In this document: one piece after another, positions 10,296 to 22,863 of the stretch
Position numbering within the stretch: position 1 is the stretch's first letter
Layout of the letters: the number at the start of each line of letters is the position of its first letter
Source of the DNA: Anagrus nilaparvatae
Taxonomy: Eukaryota; Arthropoda; Insecta; Hymenoptera; Mymaridae
Direction of reading: 5' to 3'
Assembly: GCA_022575985.1 (NCBI GenBank)
Contig: JAKSXM010000053.1
Span: forward strand, 62,001-126,000
DNA length: 64,000 nucleotides
Notes under the pieces: model-generated
Databases searched by the model: none
What the model was told of the DNA's origin: nothing
What the model saw: only the letters and a program-made list of their open reading frames with translations
Translations under genes and position numbers: made by a program

Positions 10296-10310
10296 ATAGT
10301 GGAGTCGCAA
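10247..10310 (+). promoter_or_regulatory. -1 ribosomal frameshift signal, copy A
   Basis: GGGAAAC at 10247-10253 lies in the gag frame as G GGA AAC, the X-XXY-YYZ form of a -1 slippery site. The pol frame is the -1 frame and becomes open just upstream of it. Four bases later AGCTGGA can pair with TCCAGCT (7 bp). The loop segment GGCTCC can pair with the downstream GGAGTC, giving an H-type pseudoknot. Copy B has the same heptamer and the same pairing. Confidence 0.7.
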
Positions 10311-13300
10311 GCGTAACAACGCAAACAATAATAAATGACAAGAGCGAAACGTTAGCAGAAACCATCGACGAAAAAAAGGTTAACCTTGCCCAAGGACGCG
10401 AACCTGCCGAGGCGTCTGCTACAAGCGACTCAAGAAGCAACAAAAATTATAAAAATGAAAACTCGAAAGAAAATCAAAAAAATTCACAAGAAATTTCTCA
10501 ATTAGCCGAAAATGTACAAGAAGAACCGGAAAATTGCGACGCTTCTCACGTCGATAACCGACTTTTCTTCGATATAAATATAGCCGGCATAAATATGAAA
10601 GCTCTTTGTGATTCAGGTTCTATGGCTTCCTACTTAGGTCCTAAATACGCAGAAAAATTCAAAGACAGGTTAAAGCCAATTGGGTCAGCATTAATTGACG
10701 CCACGGGAAATATCTCCCCAGTTAACCAAGTCTTGAAAGTTTGGTTCGACGTAGATGGACAGTCGGAACCTATAAACCTGAAAGTTTCTAAAAACATACA
10801 ATACGACATGGTATTGGGCGTAGATTTTGAAAAAGCTTTTGGCCTAGAAATTTGTGCAAGTGCAGGCGAATGGAGGCGAAGGCACGGCAGCGAGCAATGG
10901 CATAAATTTAACGAGCATAAAAGTAAAAATGATCCACAACTCTACGGAGAATGCGCCGGAATCGAAGAAATTTCAGCCTCGCAAAAGGACATTATTATGC
11001 AAGTAGTAAAAGAATGCCTGCCCCCACAGCCACAGCCCCATGGAAGAACACATCTAATTAAGCACAAAATAAGGGTCAGACCAGATGCCACACCAGTAAG
11101 ACATAAATTAAGAAGAATGTCGCCAAAAGTCTTGAATCTCGCCATAGAAGAAGCTAAAAAGTGGCTTAAGTTAGGGATAATTGAGTATTCAAAAAGCTCG
11201 TGGTGTAGCGCTCCAGTTATGGTGCCACGCAACGACACCTATCGTTTATGCGTGGACTATCGTGACGTCAACAAAGTCACTGAAAAAGACGCCTACCCCC
11301 TCCCTAATCTCGACTCGGCCTTAGATTAGCTCAGAAGAGCAAAATATTTATCAAAAATCGACCTTAGTAAAGCTTTTTTATAAGTTCCGTTAGAAGACGA
11401 TTCTAAGCCATACACGGCGTTCGCACTACCAGGACTTGGCCTAATGCAATTCACAAGAATACCTTTTGGAGTTACAGATGGGCCAAAAACCTTTCAAAGG
11501 CTGATGGATATGATAATAACGCCGGATCTCGAGCCCTTCGTCTTAACGTATCAAGACGATATAATAATAGCAACTGAAGATTTTCAAGATCATCTGAAAT
11601 ATTTAAGAATAGTCTTCAAAAAGCTAATCGACGCAGGCTTATCAATAAATCCAGATAAATGTGATTTCGGATGCTCAGAAGTCGTATATTTAGGATTTAT
11701 TCTAGACGCCGAGGGTTTGCGCCCTGATAAAGAGAAAATCAGGCCAGTCTTAGAATATCCTGCGCCGACTAACATAAAAGAATTACGCCGATTCTTAGGC
11801 ATGGTAGGATGGTACTCACGTTTTATTAATAATGTAGCCGAATTAAAAATTCCGCTGGTTAAACTTCTGCACAAAGATATAAAGTGGTCGTGGGGAGCAG
11901 AGCAGACAGAGGCATTTGAAAAACTCAAATTAGCCTTAGTCAGTACGCCTGTATTAGCCAGACCAGACTTTAGTCTCCCGTTTACGGTCCAAACGGACGC
12001 CAGCAATATGGCGATCGGGGCAGTTCTTACTCAAATGCACGAGGACGGAGAGCATCCAGTAGTTTATATCAGCCGAGTTTTGACAGCCCAAGAGCAAAAT
12101 TACAGCGCCACAGAACGCGAATGTTTAGCTCTTTTATGGGCAATAAAACGACTGAGACCGTACCTAGAAGGTTACAAGTTTACTGCCATCACCGACCACT
12201 CCAGCCTTAAATGGCTAAGTAATTTAAAAGAGCCAACCGGCAGGCTAGCCCGCTGGGCTCTAGAACTGCAGCAGTGGGACTTCGATGTTGTGTATAGAAA
12301 AGGCAGTTTAAACCATGTTCCAGACGCCCTGTCTAGAATTTCTTATAAAGACCTCGCAGAAACTGACGAAGACGAAGAAATGGATTATCTATCGGCCTTA
12401 GAAGAATTATCAGACCCATGGTACACAAGAAGAATGCATGATGTTACTCAAACCCCATGGAAACTGCCAAATTACAAAATAGAAGAAAATAGACTATATA
12501 TACACAAGAAGGACCAGTTATTAGATCCTATAAGTGGCAACAAGCATAATTGGCGTTTAGTACTGCCCCAAGGGCAAAGATTACAAGCACTACAAGAAAT
12601 GCATAATACGCCGTGGTCAGGACATTTTGGAGTAGCAAAAACGTACCAACGCCTAGCTACGGATTATTATTGGCCAGGAATGTACCACGACACGGAAAAA
12701 TACGTCACTACATGCTTAGATTGCCAAAGACATAAAGCAGTCCAAACAGCCCCGCAAGGCTTAATGGGAAAACGCATAGTCGAACAACCGTGGACTGTAG
12801 TTGCAGGCGATTGTATGGAATTCCCGCGAAGTAAAAACGGTTTCAAATACTTAATCGTTTTTCAAGATTTGTTCACGCGAATGATTGAGCCAAAGCCTTT
12901 AAGGAAAGCCAACGGAAAAACCGTCGCTAACGCCTTCGAAGAGCTCATACTCTTCCGCTGGGAAACTCCAAATTATTTTTTGACTGACAACGGTTCGGAA
13001 TTCGACAATGAACACATCCGCAAGGTTATGAGCGAATATGGAGTGAGGGTAATCACTACCCCCCCATACCACCCAAAAGCAAACGCTACGGAACGCTCGA
13101 ATCGTAACCTCAAACAGATGATCAGAATGTTCATTGGAGAAGACCACAGGGACTGGGATAAGCATCTGCACGAATTCCGGCACGCAGTAAATACAGCCAT
13201 ACAACAAACGCTAAAAACATCGCCAGCATACCTGAATTATGGTCGTCAGCCAAAAATGGTAAAGAGCCTCAGACGACAACTCGAACAGCCCACAGAAGGC

Positions 13301-13903
13301 GAAATCACGCCCGTGCAAGAAATAGATCCAGAAGTTTGGAAAGACAGACTCAAAAGACTAGACGTACTACGTGACTTAGTAGCAAAGCACATAGACGACG
13401 AACGAGACAAGCAAAAGCAGCGCTATGATAAGGGTCGACTTGACGTCTCCTTTAAGGAGGGGGATAGGGTCCTCAGAAGGACTCAGCCTCAATCGTCAGC
13501 CGAAAAACACTTCTCTGCAAAGCTCGCGCCCAAACGAGAAGAACCCGATGTTATAGCCAAAGTCCTATCGCCAACAGTGTATTTACTAAAAAATTCTCCG
13601 GGAAGAATACCCAAAGTACACGCGGGAGACTTAATAAGACTGAAAACTCTCCCTTCTAATGATCCCACTTTCCAACCAAATAACACAGAAAACTCACAAA
13701 CAAATATTTTTTCCAGCAAAAACAACAATGAGGGGAAGCTTCAGAGGCCGACGGCAAATCAGCCTGAAACTATTAAAATTAGAGGGCGACCAAGAAGAAA
13801 GCCAGGAAGCCCAAGCCGAAGAGGCGGCAATAATGCCAGTGACTCCAGCAATTCCAACAACAACGACAGAAGAGGCCCCTACAACCTCCGCCGTCGAAAG
13901 TAG
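10254..13903 (+). pseudogene. pol: pol of copy A (protease, RT, RNase H, integrase), two stops
   Basis: Ty3/gypsy polyprotein read in the -1 frame after the slippery site. Parts in order: linker rich in Glu/Asn; aspartic protease with D-S-G-S near 10612; reverse transcriptase with the catalytic Y-Q-D-D at about 11551; RNase H with T-D-A-S and T-D-H-S-S; an integrase H-H-C-C finger ending C-L-D-C, then the core with G-D-C, D-N-G-S and the distal Glu in A-T-E-R-S; and a basic tail ending LRRRK. Two nonsense codons interrupt RT: TAG at 11327-11329 and TAA at 11381-11383 (CAA in copy B). The last 819 codons from 11444 are open. It cannot make full-length RT. Confidence 0.85.
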
Positions 13904-14758
13904 AACAATTAGGTACATCAATGGGGTGTACGCTCCAGCTCCAGCCGATGGACCACCGCCATCGACCGGAGCCACGAGAAAAGCGGTAGCGGCTCGAAAC
14001 GCGACACCAGCAGCCAATGAGACCCCGTTACTACCTAGACGAGCTGAGCCCCTTCGTCGTCCTGACGTCCCACTCGCCCCTTCGCCGGATCTTCCTTCGC
14101 TTATGGCCCAAGTAATCGAAGCGCCCGTAGCGACAAAACCGCCCGTGGACGTGAAGCCCCAAGAACCTTACGTCCCGTATAGGGTTGCGGAATTGGCTTC
14201 AAGGCAATGGGAAGGTTTCCCACTCACTCCTTCAAAGGCAAGACAACCGGGGTCAGGTATAGTCAATTGGAACCGGTAGAATTCGACCCAAGCGTAGACG
14301 CACCCCCGGGACAGTGCTTTAATTGCCAGCGCATAGGGCACTCGCGAAATAATTGCAAGTCAAAGCCGCAATCAGCACTAGTATGTGCTAACTGCGGCAG
14401 GAGGGGCGTTCACATATCGGAATGTCCGAGGTGCCGAAAGGCCCATCGTAGGTTCCTACACAGACAAGCCTCTTTTAAAGAGCAAAAAGATGAGGAATGG
14501 CGTGCAATGACCTCGCAAGTTCACGCCCCCCACCATCCAATCCAATTATGGGAGCGGTATCCAGCCTTCTTCACAGCCCCGGTACAGGAGAACGACCAAT
14601 GGTTCCCGCGTACCCTTTGGCCTAGAGAAGAAATTGAGCCGCTGCCAGAAGACATCATTAGCGCGATTAGAGAAGCTCAGTCGCTAGTAAGGATGAATCA
14701 GGATAAAATCATAAGATTCCTTCTTGCTTACTTTGATTTGATAGAAAAGTTATACTAA
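13659..14758 (+). pseudogene. ORF3 of copy A, frameshifted
   Basis: Third ORF of the Ty3/gypsy element, overlapping the last 245 bases of pol in the +1 frame relative to it. A small deletion near 14222 (compare the intact copy at 5231-6331) shifts the frame, so the N-terminal part ends at 14279. The zinc-knuckle half continues in a second frame from 14207 to 14758. Both knuckles are otherwise complete. Confidence 0.8.
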
Positions 14759-15784
14759 AAGCGTTAACGCCAAAAGGCAGCCATGCGGTTAGCATAAAAT
14801 TATTTTTTTTTTCCTTTCTATTATTATACTCTAGTTTTTTTTTAATAAATACTCTTAATTTTTTTCACAAGGCTAAAATGTAGCAAATCAGCCATTTTGT
14901 TTTTTTTTGATTCGCCCAAAAGGCTTGATAATATTTACTCCTTTGGTTTTCGCCCATAAGGCTTGATGAGGATAACCAAAAATTAAATTCTTATTTTTTT
15001 TATTATTAATAGTTAATCGCCCAAAAGGCTTGAAAAATACTATATTTTATTATTACATATATTCATTATATTTTTTTTTTCTTTTTTTTTCATTATTAGC
15101 GCTGGTGGCTCAGATAATTAATGATATTTTTAATTTCAAGTATTATTATTATTATAAATGTAACTGTATTATATTTTTATTTTATGTAAATATTATATTT
15201 TTTTTTGTTGTTTGTTATAATCACCAAAGAGGGAAAATCACCCTCGGCTAGTCAAATAGACTATAATAATTTAATAAAATTAATAATAATAATTACTCAA
15301 AATATTGCCTAACGATTAAATTCTACCTTGACCCAATTCCTAATTCCTAATACCCATAATTGGAAATTAATTGGAGCAGTCACAGGAAGTAAGTAATGGT
15401 TGTTAGTAATATTCAGTATAGTTAAAACTCACATTTTCTTATTATTATTATGAATTACACATTTTTTTTTACGCGCGAAGCACATAAATTCTACTCAACT
15501 GTTATTCCCTAGTAAGCCAGAAGTAAATGTATATAAATTTAATTAATTAATACTATTATTTTTTTTGATTAGATCTCTTAGGATTCTCCTTTTTTCTAGT
15601 CAATCTTTTATTTGTAAATTGTATATATATTTTGTAAATATGTAAATAATATAGAGTAGGGCTTAGGAATGACCGGGTAGGTTTTTATGTTTCACGAGTG
15701 TGACAGACTTGAATAGAGCCAACAGTGGCTCCTCAGTAGTGGAATGACATTGCTCCCCAATTTCTCCTCTACTGGGGGGGCTAT
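14759..15784 (+). other. 3' non-coding region and polypurine tract, copy A
   Basis: AT-rich, with no gene. It carries the plus-strand CGCCCAWAAGGCTTG repeats (about 14914, 14952 and 15020) and the hairpin relative CGCCAAAAGGCAGCC at 14768. It ends with the polypurine tract ACTGGGGGGGCTAT at 15771-15784, directly before the LTR. Confidence 0.7.
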
Positions 15785-16881
15785 TGTAACGAAGCATTTT
15801 CGCTACAAATGCACATATAAATATTGCATTAATATGTATATATATATATGTGCATAAGCACGAAATAAGCCGCCCGTATACACACACAACCGACGGCAAC
15901 TTATACTTTTTTTTTAAATGGAAATTTATCGCCGCCTGGCCCAGGGGGCAGTAACCGGCGGTTAAGAAAAAGAAGATTCCTACGGCGCAAGTATGTTGCG
16001 CCGGAAGAACGAGGGAAGAAGAGAAAAGAGATCAGAGTGCGTTCAGCTAGCAACAAGTACACGCACGGATTATTATATCATTACGAGTGACTCCGGATTA
16101 ATAAAAATTGCTAAAATTTTGGAACAAAAGTCACGTAAAGCCCTTCCGGTTCGTAATTAATTACATTTAATTAAATTGTTACAAAATAGTCGCGACTTAA
16201 AAGTAAAGTGTCATTAAATCATAAAGTGACTTATAAAAATTAGAAAAACACAATCAACGGCAGTCTTTCTTGAAGAAGCTTTTAGCAGCCGCCGAAGAGG
16301 TACAGAGTGGACTCCCTCGAGCGTAACCTGCAAAAATAAATAATTCTACGAGAAGCCACAAGTCGTTGTCAAAGCATCAGCTGCAGCCACCATCTCCGAG
16401 AGTTCTCCAAGAGTTCATCGAACTGGTAAATTATTACATGTGCTTCGGGTTCAATGTGTGTGTGTGCGCAGTTCGGTTTCTTTAATAGTGTACAAAAATA
16501 TTGTAAAAAGTTTATTATAAAAATATTAAGCCTAAAGGCTATTTTTCATATAAATTAAATAAAATTATTAAGTTTTTCATTATATAAAAATATTGGAGTT
16601 TAAGCTTTATTAGTGCATGTTCATGTGTTACCCATTAATTAGTTTAACCCTTTATTTAGAACTCCCCCTACTTTCCGAGGAGATCGTTTCTTATGCAAGA
16701 GCTAGCCCAGTAACAAGGTAAGAGGTCAATCCCCCGTATTATCATTGTTATTATACAACAATATTACCGGCGCGTGTCAGTTAAAAGGCGCTCTTATAAA
16801 AATTTATTAACTGACACTCGCTTGCCAAAAATATATATATAATTAAAATAATTAAACTGACCCCAAAATAACCTCGTTATA
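15785..16881 (+). repeat. LTR 3 (3' LTR of copy A)
   Basis: A full LTR of 1097 bp in plus orientation: TGTAACGAAG at 15785, CCTCGTTATA ending at 16881. The polypurine tract precedes it. It is closest to LTR 2, which lies in the opposite orientation at the other end of the inner block. Confidence 0.85.
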
Positions 16882-16906
16882 AGTGGCCCCACGTTGGGCG
16901 CCACTT
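16881..16906 (-). other. palindromic LTR-LTR junction containing a full tRNA-Lys primer site
   Basis: AAGTGG (16881-16886) and CCACTT (16901-16906) are inverted. On the minus strand, reading away from LTR 4, the sequence after AG is TGGCGCCCAACGTGGGGC (16903-16886). This is complementary to the last 18 bases of tRNA-Lys(CUU) including its CCA end, and then the sequence turns straight into the end of LTR 3 read backwards. The primer site of copy B itself (27307-27318) matches the tRNA for only about 13 bases, so the extra bases here were probably copied from the tRNA. Confidence 0.7.
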
Positions 16907-17328
16907 TGCTTTTAAGTCGCGACTATTTTATAACAATTTGATTAAATGTGATTAATTACGAACCGGAAGGTCTTTACGTGACTTTTGTTCCAAAATTTTA
17001 GCAAATTTTTTAATAATCCGGAGTCACTCGTAATGATATAATATCCGTGCGTGTACTTGTTGCTAGCTGAACGCACTCTCATCTCTTTTCTCTTCTTCCC
17101 TCGTTCTTCCGGCGCAACATACTTGCGCCGTAGGAATCTTCTTTTTCTTAACCGCCGGTTACTGCCCCCTGGGCCAGGCGGCGATAAATTTCAATTTAAA
17201 AAAAAAGTATAAGTTGCCGTCGGTTGTGTGTGTATACGGGCGGCTTATTTCGTGCTTATGCACATATATATATATACATATTAAGTCAATATATATATGT
17301 GCATTTGTAACGAAAATGCTTCGTTACA
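16907..17328 (-). repeat. LTR 4, truncated (3' LTR of copy B)
   Basis: Minus-oriented LTR starting TGTAACGAAG at 17328, with the polypurine tract beyond it. Only about 420 of 1098 bp remain. The distal two thirds are deleted between 'cacttta' in the body and 'gccactt' at the primer-site side, a deletion at the shared CACTT. It has private changes (for example 'aatttgattaaatgtgatt'). Confidence 0.8.
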
Positions 17329-18355
17329 ATAGCCCCCCCAGTAGAGGAGACATTGGGGAGCAATGTCAGTCCACTACTGAGGAGCCACTGTTGGCTCTAT
17401 TCAAGTCTGTCCCACTCGTGAAACATAAAAACCTACCCGGTCATTCCTAAGCCCTACTCTATATTATTTACATATTTACAAAATATATATACAATTTACA
17501 AATAAAAGATTGACTAGAAAAAAGGAGAATCCTAACAGATCTAATCAAAAAAATAATAGTATTAATTAATTAAATTTATATACATTTACTTCTGGCTTAC
17601 TAGGGAATAACAGTTGAGTAGAATTTATGTGCTTCACGCGAAAAAAAAAATGATATTCATAATAATAATAAAAAAATGTGAGTTTTAACTCTACTGAATA
17701 TTGCCAACAACCATTACTTACTTCCTGTGACTGCTCCAATTTATTTTCTAAGCATAGGTATTAGGAATTAGGAATTGGGTCAAGGTAGAATTTAATCGTT
17801 AGGCAATAATTTGAGTAATTATTATTATTAATTTTATTAAATTATTAAAGTCTATTTGACTAGCCGAGGGTGATTTTCCCTCTTTGGTGATTATGACAAC
17901 AAAAAAAAAAATATATAATGTTTACAGAAAATAAAAATATAATACAGTTACATTGGTAATAATAATAATACTTGAAATTAAAAATATCATTAATTATCTA
18001 AGCCACCAGGGCTAATAATGGAAAAAAAGAAAAAAAAATATAATGAATATATGTAATAATAAAATATAGTATTTTTCAAGCGTTTTGGGCGATTAACTAG
18101 TAATAATAAAAAAAAATAAGAATTTAATTTTTGGTTATCCTCATCAAGCCTTATGGGCGAAAACCAAAGGAGTAAATATTATCAAGCCTTTTGGGCGAAT
18201 CAAAAAAAAACAAAATGGCTGATTTGCTACATTTTAGCCTTGTGAAAAAAAATTAAGAGTATTTATAAAAAAAAACTAGAGTATAATAATAGAAAGGAAG
18301 AAAAAAAAAAATAATTTTATGCTAACCGCATGGCTGCCTTTTGGCGTTAACGCTT
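17329..18355 (-). other. 3' non-coding region and polypurine tract, copy B
   Basis: Polypurine tract at 17329-17342 (minus strand), then about 1 kb of AT-rich sequence with no gene. The GCC/GGC hairpin motif recurs at about 18078, 18145 and 18184; the first copy is altered (AAGCG in place of AAGCC). Confidence 0.7.
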
Positions 18356-19451
18356 TTAGTATAACTTTTCTATCAAATCAAAGTAAGCAAGAAGGAATCT
18401 TATGATTTTATCCTGATTCATCCTTACTAGCGACTGAGCTTCTCTAATCGCGCTAATGATGTCTTCCGGCAGCGGCTCAATTTCTTCTCTAGGCCAAAGG
18501 GTACGCGGGAACCATTGGTCGTTCTCCTGTACCGGGGCTGTGAAGAAGGCTGGATACCGCTCCCATAATTGGATTGGATGGTGGGGGGCGTGAACTTGCG
18601 AGGTCATTGCACGCCATTCCTCATCTTTTTGCTCTTTAAAAGAGGCTTGTCTGTGTAGGAACCTACGATGGGCCTTTCGGCACCTCGGACATTCCGATAT
18701 GTGAACGCCCCTCCTGCCGCAGTTAGCACATACTAGTGCTGATTGCGGCTTTGACTTGCAATTATTTCGCGAGTGCCCTATGCGCTGGCAATTAAAGCAC
18801 TGTCCCGGGGGTGCGTCTACGCTTGGGTCGAATTCTACCGGTTCCAATTGACTATACCTGACCCCGGTTGTCTTGCCTTTGAAGGAGTGCAAAACCTTCC
18901 CATTGCCTTGAAGCCAATTCCGCAACCCTATACGGGACGTAAGGTTCTTGGGGCTTCACGTCCACGGGCGGTTTTGTCGCTACGGGCGCTTCGATTACTT
19001 GGGCCATAAGCGAAGGAAGATCCGGCGAAGGGGCGAGTGGGACGTCAGGACGACGAAGGGGCTCAGCTCGTCTAGGTAGTAACGGGGTCTCATTGGCTGA
19101 TGGTGTCGCGTTTCGAGCCGCTACCGCTTTTCTCGTGGCTCCGGTCGATGGCGGTGGTCCATCGGCTGGAGCTGGAGCGTACACCCCATTGATGTACCTA
19201 ATTGTTCTACTTTCGACGGCGGAGGTTGTAGGGGCCTCTTCTGTCGTCGTCGTTGGTATTGCTGGAGTCAATGGCATTACTGCCGCCTCTTCGTCTTGGG
19301 CTTCCTGGATTTCTTCTCGGTCGCCCTCTTTTTTTAACAGTTGTAGGCTGATTTGCCGTCGGCCTCGGAAGCTTCCCCTCATTGTCGTTTTTGCTGGAAA
19401 AAATATTTGTTTGTGAGTTTTCTGTGGTATTGATTTGGAAAGTGGGATCAT
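18356..19451 (-). pseudogene. ORF3 of copy B, frameshifted
   Basis: Third ORF, starting at 19451 inside the end of pol. A 5-bp deletion near 18893 (after G-K/E-G-F) throws the frame. The first frame stops at 18852, and the second holds both zinc knuckles and ends at 18356. Apart from the deletion it is very close to the intact copy at 5231-6331. Confidence 0.8.
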
Positions 19452-22400
19452 TAGAAGGGAGAGTTTTCAGTCTTATTAAGTCTTCCGCGTGTACTTTGGG
19501 TATTCTTCCCGGCGAATTTTTCAATAAATACACTGTTGGCGATAGGACTTTGGCTATAACATCGGGTTCTTCTCGCTTGGGCGCGAGCTTTGCAGAGAAG
19601 TGTTTTTCGGCTGACGATTAAGGCTGAGTCCTTCTGAGGACCCTATCCCCCTCCTTCAAGGAGACGTCAAGTCGACCCTTATCATAGCGCTGCTTCTGTT
19701 TGTCTCGTTCGTCGTCTATGTGCTTTGCTACTAAGTCACGTAGTACGTCTAGTCTTTTAAGTCTGTCTTTCCAAACTTCTGGGTCTATTTCTTGCACAGG
19801 TGTGATTTTGCCTTCTGTGGGCTGTTCGAGTTGTCGTCTGAGGCTTTTTACCATTTTTGGCTGACGACCATAATTTAGGTATGCTGGCGATGTTTTTAGC
19901 GTTTGTTGTATGGCTGTATTTACTGCGTGTCGGAATTCGTGCAGATGCTTATCCCAGTCCCTGTGGTCTTCTCCAACGAACATTCTGATCATTTGTTTGA
20001 GGTTACGATTCGAGCGTTCCGTAGCGTTCGCTTTCGGGTGGTAAGGGGGGGTAGTGATTACCCTCACTCCATATTCGCTCATAACCTTGCGGATGTGTTC
20101 ATTGTCGAATTCCGAACCGTTGTCAGTCAAAAAATAATTTGGAGTTTCCCAGCGGAAGAGTATGAGCTCTTCGAAGGCGTTAGCGACGGTTTTTCCGTTG
20201 GCTTTCCTTAAAGGCTTTAGCTCAATCATTCGCGTGAACAAATCTTGAAAAACGATTAAGTATTTGAAACCGTTTTTACTTCGCGGGAGTTCCATACAAT
20301 CGCCTGCAACTACAGTCCACGGTTGTTCGACTATGCGTTTTCCCATTAAGCCTTGCGGGGCTGTTTGGACTGCTTTATGTCTTTGGCAATCTAAGCATGT
20401 AGTGACGTATTTTTCCGTGTCGTGGTACATTCCTGGCCAATAATAATCCGTAGCTAGGCGTTGGTACGTTTTTGCTACTCCGAAATGTCCTGACCACGGC
20501 GTATTATGCATTTCTTGTAGTGCTTGTAATCTTTGCCCTTGGGGCAGTACTAAACGCCAATTATGCTTGTTGCCACTTATAGGATCTAATAACTGGTCCT
20601 TTTTGTGTATATATAGTCTATTTTCTTCTATTTTGTAATTTGGCAGTTTCCATGGGGTTTGAGTGACATCATGCATTCTTCTTGTGTACCATGGGTCTGA
20701 TAATTCTTCTAAGGCCGATAGATAATCCATTTCTTCGTCTTCGTCAGTTTCTGCGAGGTCTTTATAAGAAATTCTAGACAGGGCGTCTGGAACATGGTTT
20801 AAACTGCCTTTTCTATATACAACATCGAAGTCCCACTGCTGCAGTTCTAGAGCCCAGCGGGCTAGCCTGCCGGTTGGCTCTTTTAAATTACTTAGCCATT
20901 TAAGGCTGGAGTGGTCCGTGATGGCAGTAAACTTGTAACCTTCTAGGTATGGTCTCAGTCGTTTTATTGCCCATAATAAAGCCAAACATTCTCGTTCCGT
21001 AGCGCTGTAGTTTTGCTCTTGGGCTGTTAAAACTCGGCTGATATAAACTATTGGATGCTCTCCGTCCTCGTGCATTTGAGTCAGAACGGCTCCGATCGCC
21101 ATATTGCTGGCGTCCGTTTGGACCGTAAACGGGAGACTAAAGTCTGGTCTGGCTAATACAGGCGTACTGACTAAGGCTAATTTGAGTTTTTCAAATGCCT
21201 CTGTCTGCTCTGCTCCCCACGACCACTTTATATCTTTGTGCAGAAGTTTAACCAGCGGAATTTTTAATTCGGCTACATTATTAATAAAACGTGAGTACCA
21301 TCCTACCATGCCTAAGAATCGGCTTAATTCTTTTATGTTAGTCGGCGCAGGATATTCTAAGACTGGCCTGATTTTCTCTTTATCAGGGCGCAAACCCTCG
21401 GCGTCTAGAATAAATCCTAAATATACGACTTCTGAGCATCCGAAATCACATTTATCTGGATTTATTGATAAGCCTGCGTCGATTAGCTTTTTGAAGACTA
21501 TTCTTAAATATTTCAGATGATCTTGAAAATCTTCAGTGGCTATTATTATATCATCTTGATACGTTAAGACGAAGGGCTCGAGATCCGGCGTTATTATCAT
21601 ATCCATCAGCCTTTGAAAGGTTTTTGGCCCATCTGTAACTCCAAAAGGTATTCTTGTGAATTACATTAGGCCAAGTCCTGGTAGTGCGAACGCAGTGTAT
21701 GGCTTAGAATCGTCTTCTAACGGAACTTGTAAAAAAGCTTTACTAAGGTCGATTTTTGATAAATATTTTGCTCTTCTGAGCTTCTCTAAGGCCGCGTCGA
21801 GATTAGGGAGGGGGTAGGCGTCTTTTTCAGTGACTTTGTTGACGTCACGATATTCCACGCATAAACGATAGGTGTCGTTGCGTGGCACCATAACTGGAGC
21901 GCTACACCACGAGCTTTTTGAATACTCAATTATCCCTAACTTAAGCCACTTTTTAGCTTCTTCTATGGCGAGATTCAAGACTTTTGGCGACATTCTTCTT
22001 AATTTATGTCTTACTGGTGTGGCATCTGGTCTGACCCTTATTTTGTGCTTAATTAGATGTGTTCTTCCATGGGGCTGTGGCTGTGGGGGCAGGCATTCGT
22101 TTACCACTCGCATAATTATGTCCTTTTGTGACGCCGAAATTTCTTCGATTCCAGCGCACTCTCCGTAGAGTTGTGGATCATTTTTACTTTTATGCTCGTT
22201 AAATTTATGCCATTGCTCGCTGCCGTGCCTTCGCCTCCATTCGCCTGCACTTGCACAAATTTCTAGGCCAAAAGCTTTTTCAAAATCTACGCCCAATACC
22301 ATGTCGTATTGTATGTTTTTAGAAACTTTCAGGTTTATAGGTTCCGACTGTCCATCTACGTCGAACCAAACTTTCAAGACTTGGTTAACTGGGGAGATAT

Positions 22401-22860
22401 TTCCCGTGGCGTCAATTAATGCTGACCCAATTGGCTTTAACCTGTCTTTGAATTTTTCTGCGTATTTAGGACCTAAGTAGGAAGCCATAGAACCTGAATC
22501 ACAAAGAGCTTTCATATTTATGCCGGCTATATTTATATCGAAGAAAAGTCGGTTATCGACGTGAGAAGCGTCGCAATTTTCCGGTTCTTCTTGTACATTT
22601 TCGGCTAATTGAGAAATTTCTTGTGAATTTTTTTGATTTTCTTTCGAGTTTTCATTTTTATCATTTTTGTTGCTTCTTGAGTCGCTTGTAGCAGACGCCT
22701 CGGCAGGTTCGCGTCCTTGGGCAAGGTTAACCTTTTTTTCGTCGATGGTTTCTGCTAACGTTTCGCTCTTGTCATTTATTATTGTTTGCGTTGTTACGCT
22801 TGCGACTCCACTATTTAGCTGGAGGTCGTTGGAGCCAGTCCCGTATCCAGCTGAGCGTTT
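19207..22860 (-). pseudogene. pol: pol of copy B (protease, RT, RNase H, integrase), two stops
   Basis: Same polyprotein as copy A, entered by -1 frameshift at 22857-22863. The protease D-S-G-S is close to 22500; RT has F-L-Q-V-P and Y-Q-D-D. RNase H and integrase are complete (T-D-A-S, C-L-D-C, D-N-G-S, A-T-E-R-S), followed by a basic tail ending LRRRK at 19207. Nonsense codons are TAA at 21661-21663 (CAA in copy A), inside RT, and TAA at 19618-19620 (CAA in copy A), after integrase. Otherwise the frame is open over about 1100 codons. The two copies are broken at different places, so neither is the direct parent of the other's defects. Confidence 0.85.
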
Positions 22861-22863
22861 CCC
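22800..22863 (-). promoter_or_regulatory. -1 ribosomal frameshift signal, copy B
   Basis: Minus-strand GGGAAAC (22863-22857) in the gag frame as G GGA AAC, about 14 codons before the gag stop. Stem AGCTGGA/TCCAGCT starts four bases downstream. The loop GGCTCC can pair with the GGAGTC that follows the gag stop. Pol continues open in the -1 frame from here to the protease. Confidence 0.75.

Noticed and set aside
13489..13728. Antisense ORF over the pol end, also at 19382 and 6262
   Set aside because: Mirror of pol codons; it follows the copies and shows no independent conservation.
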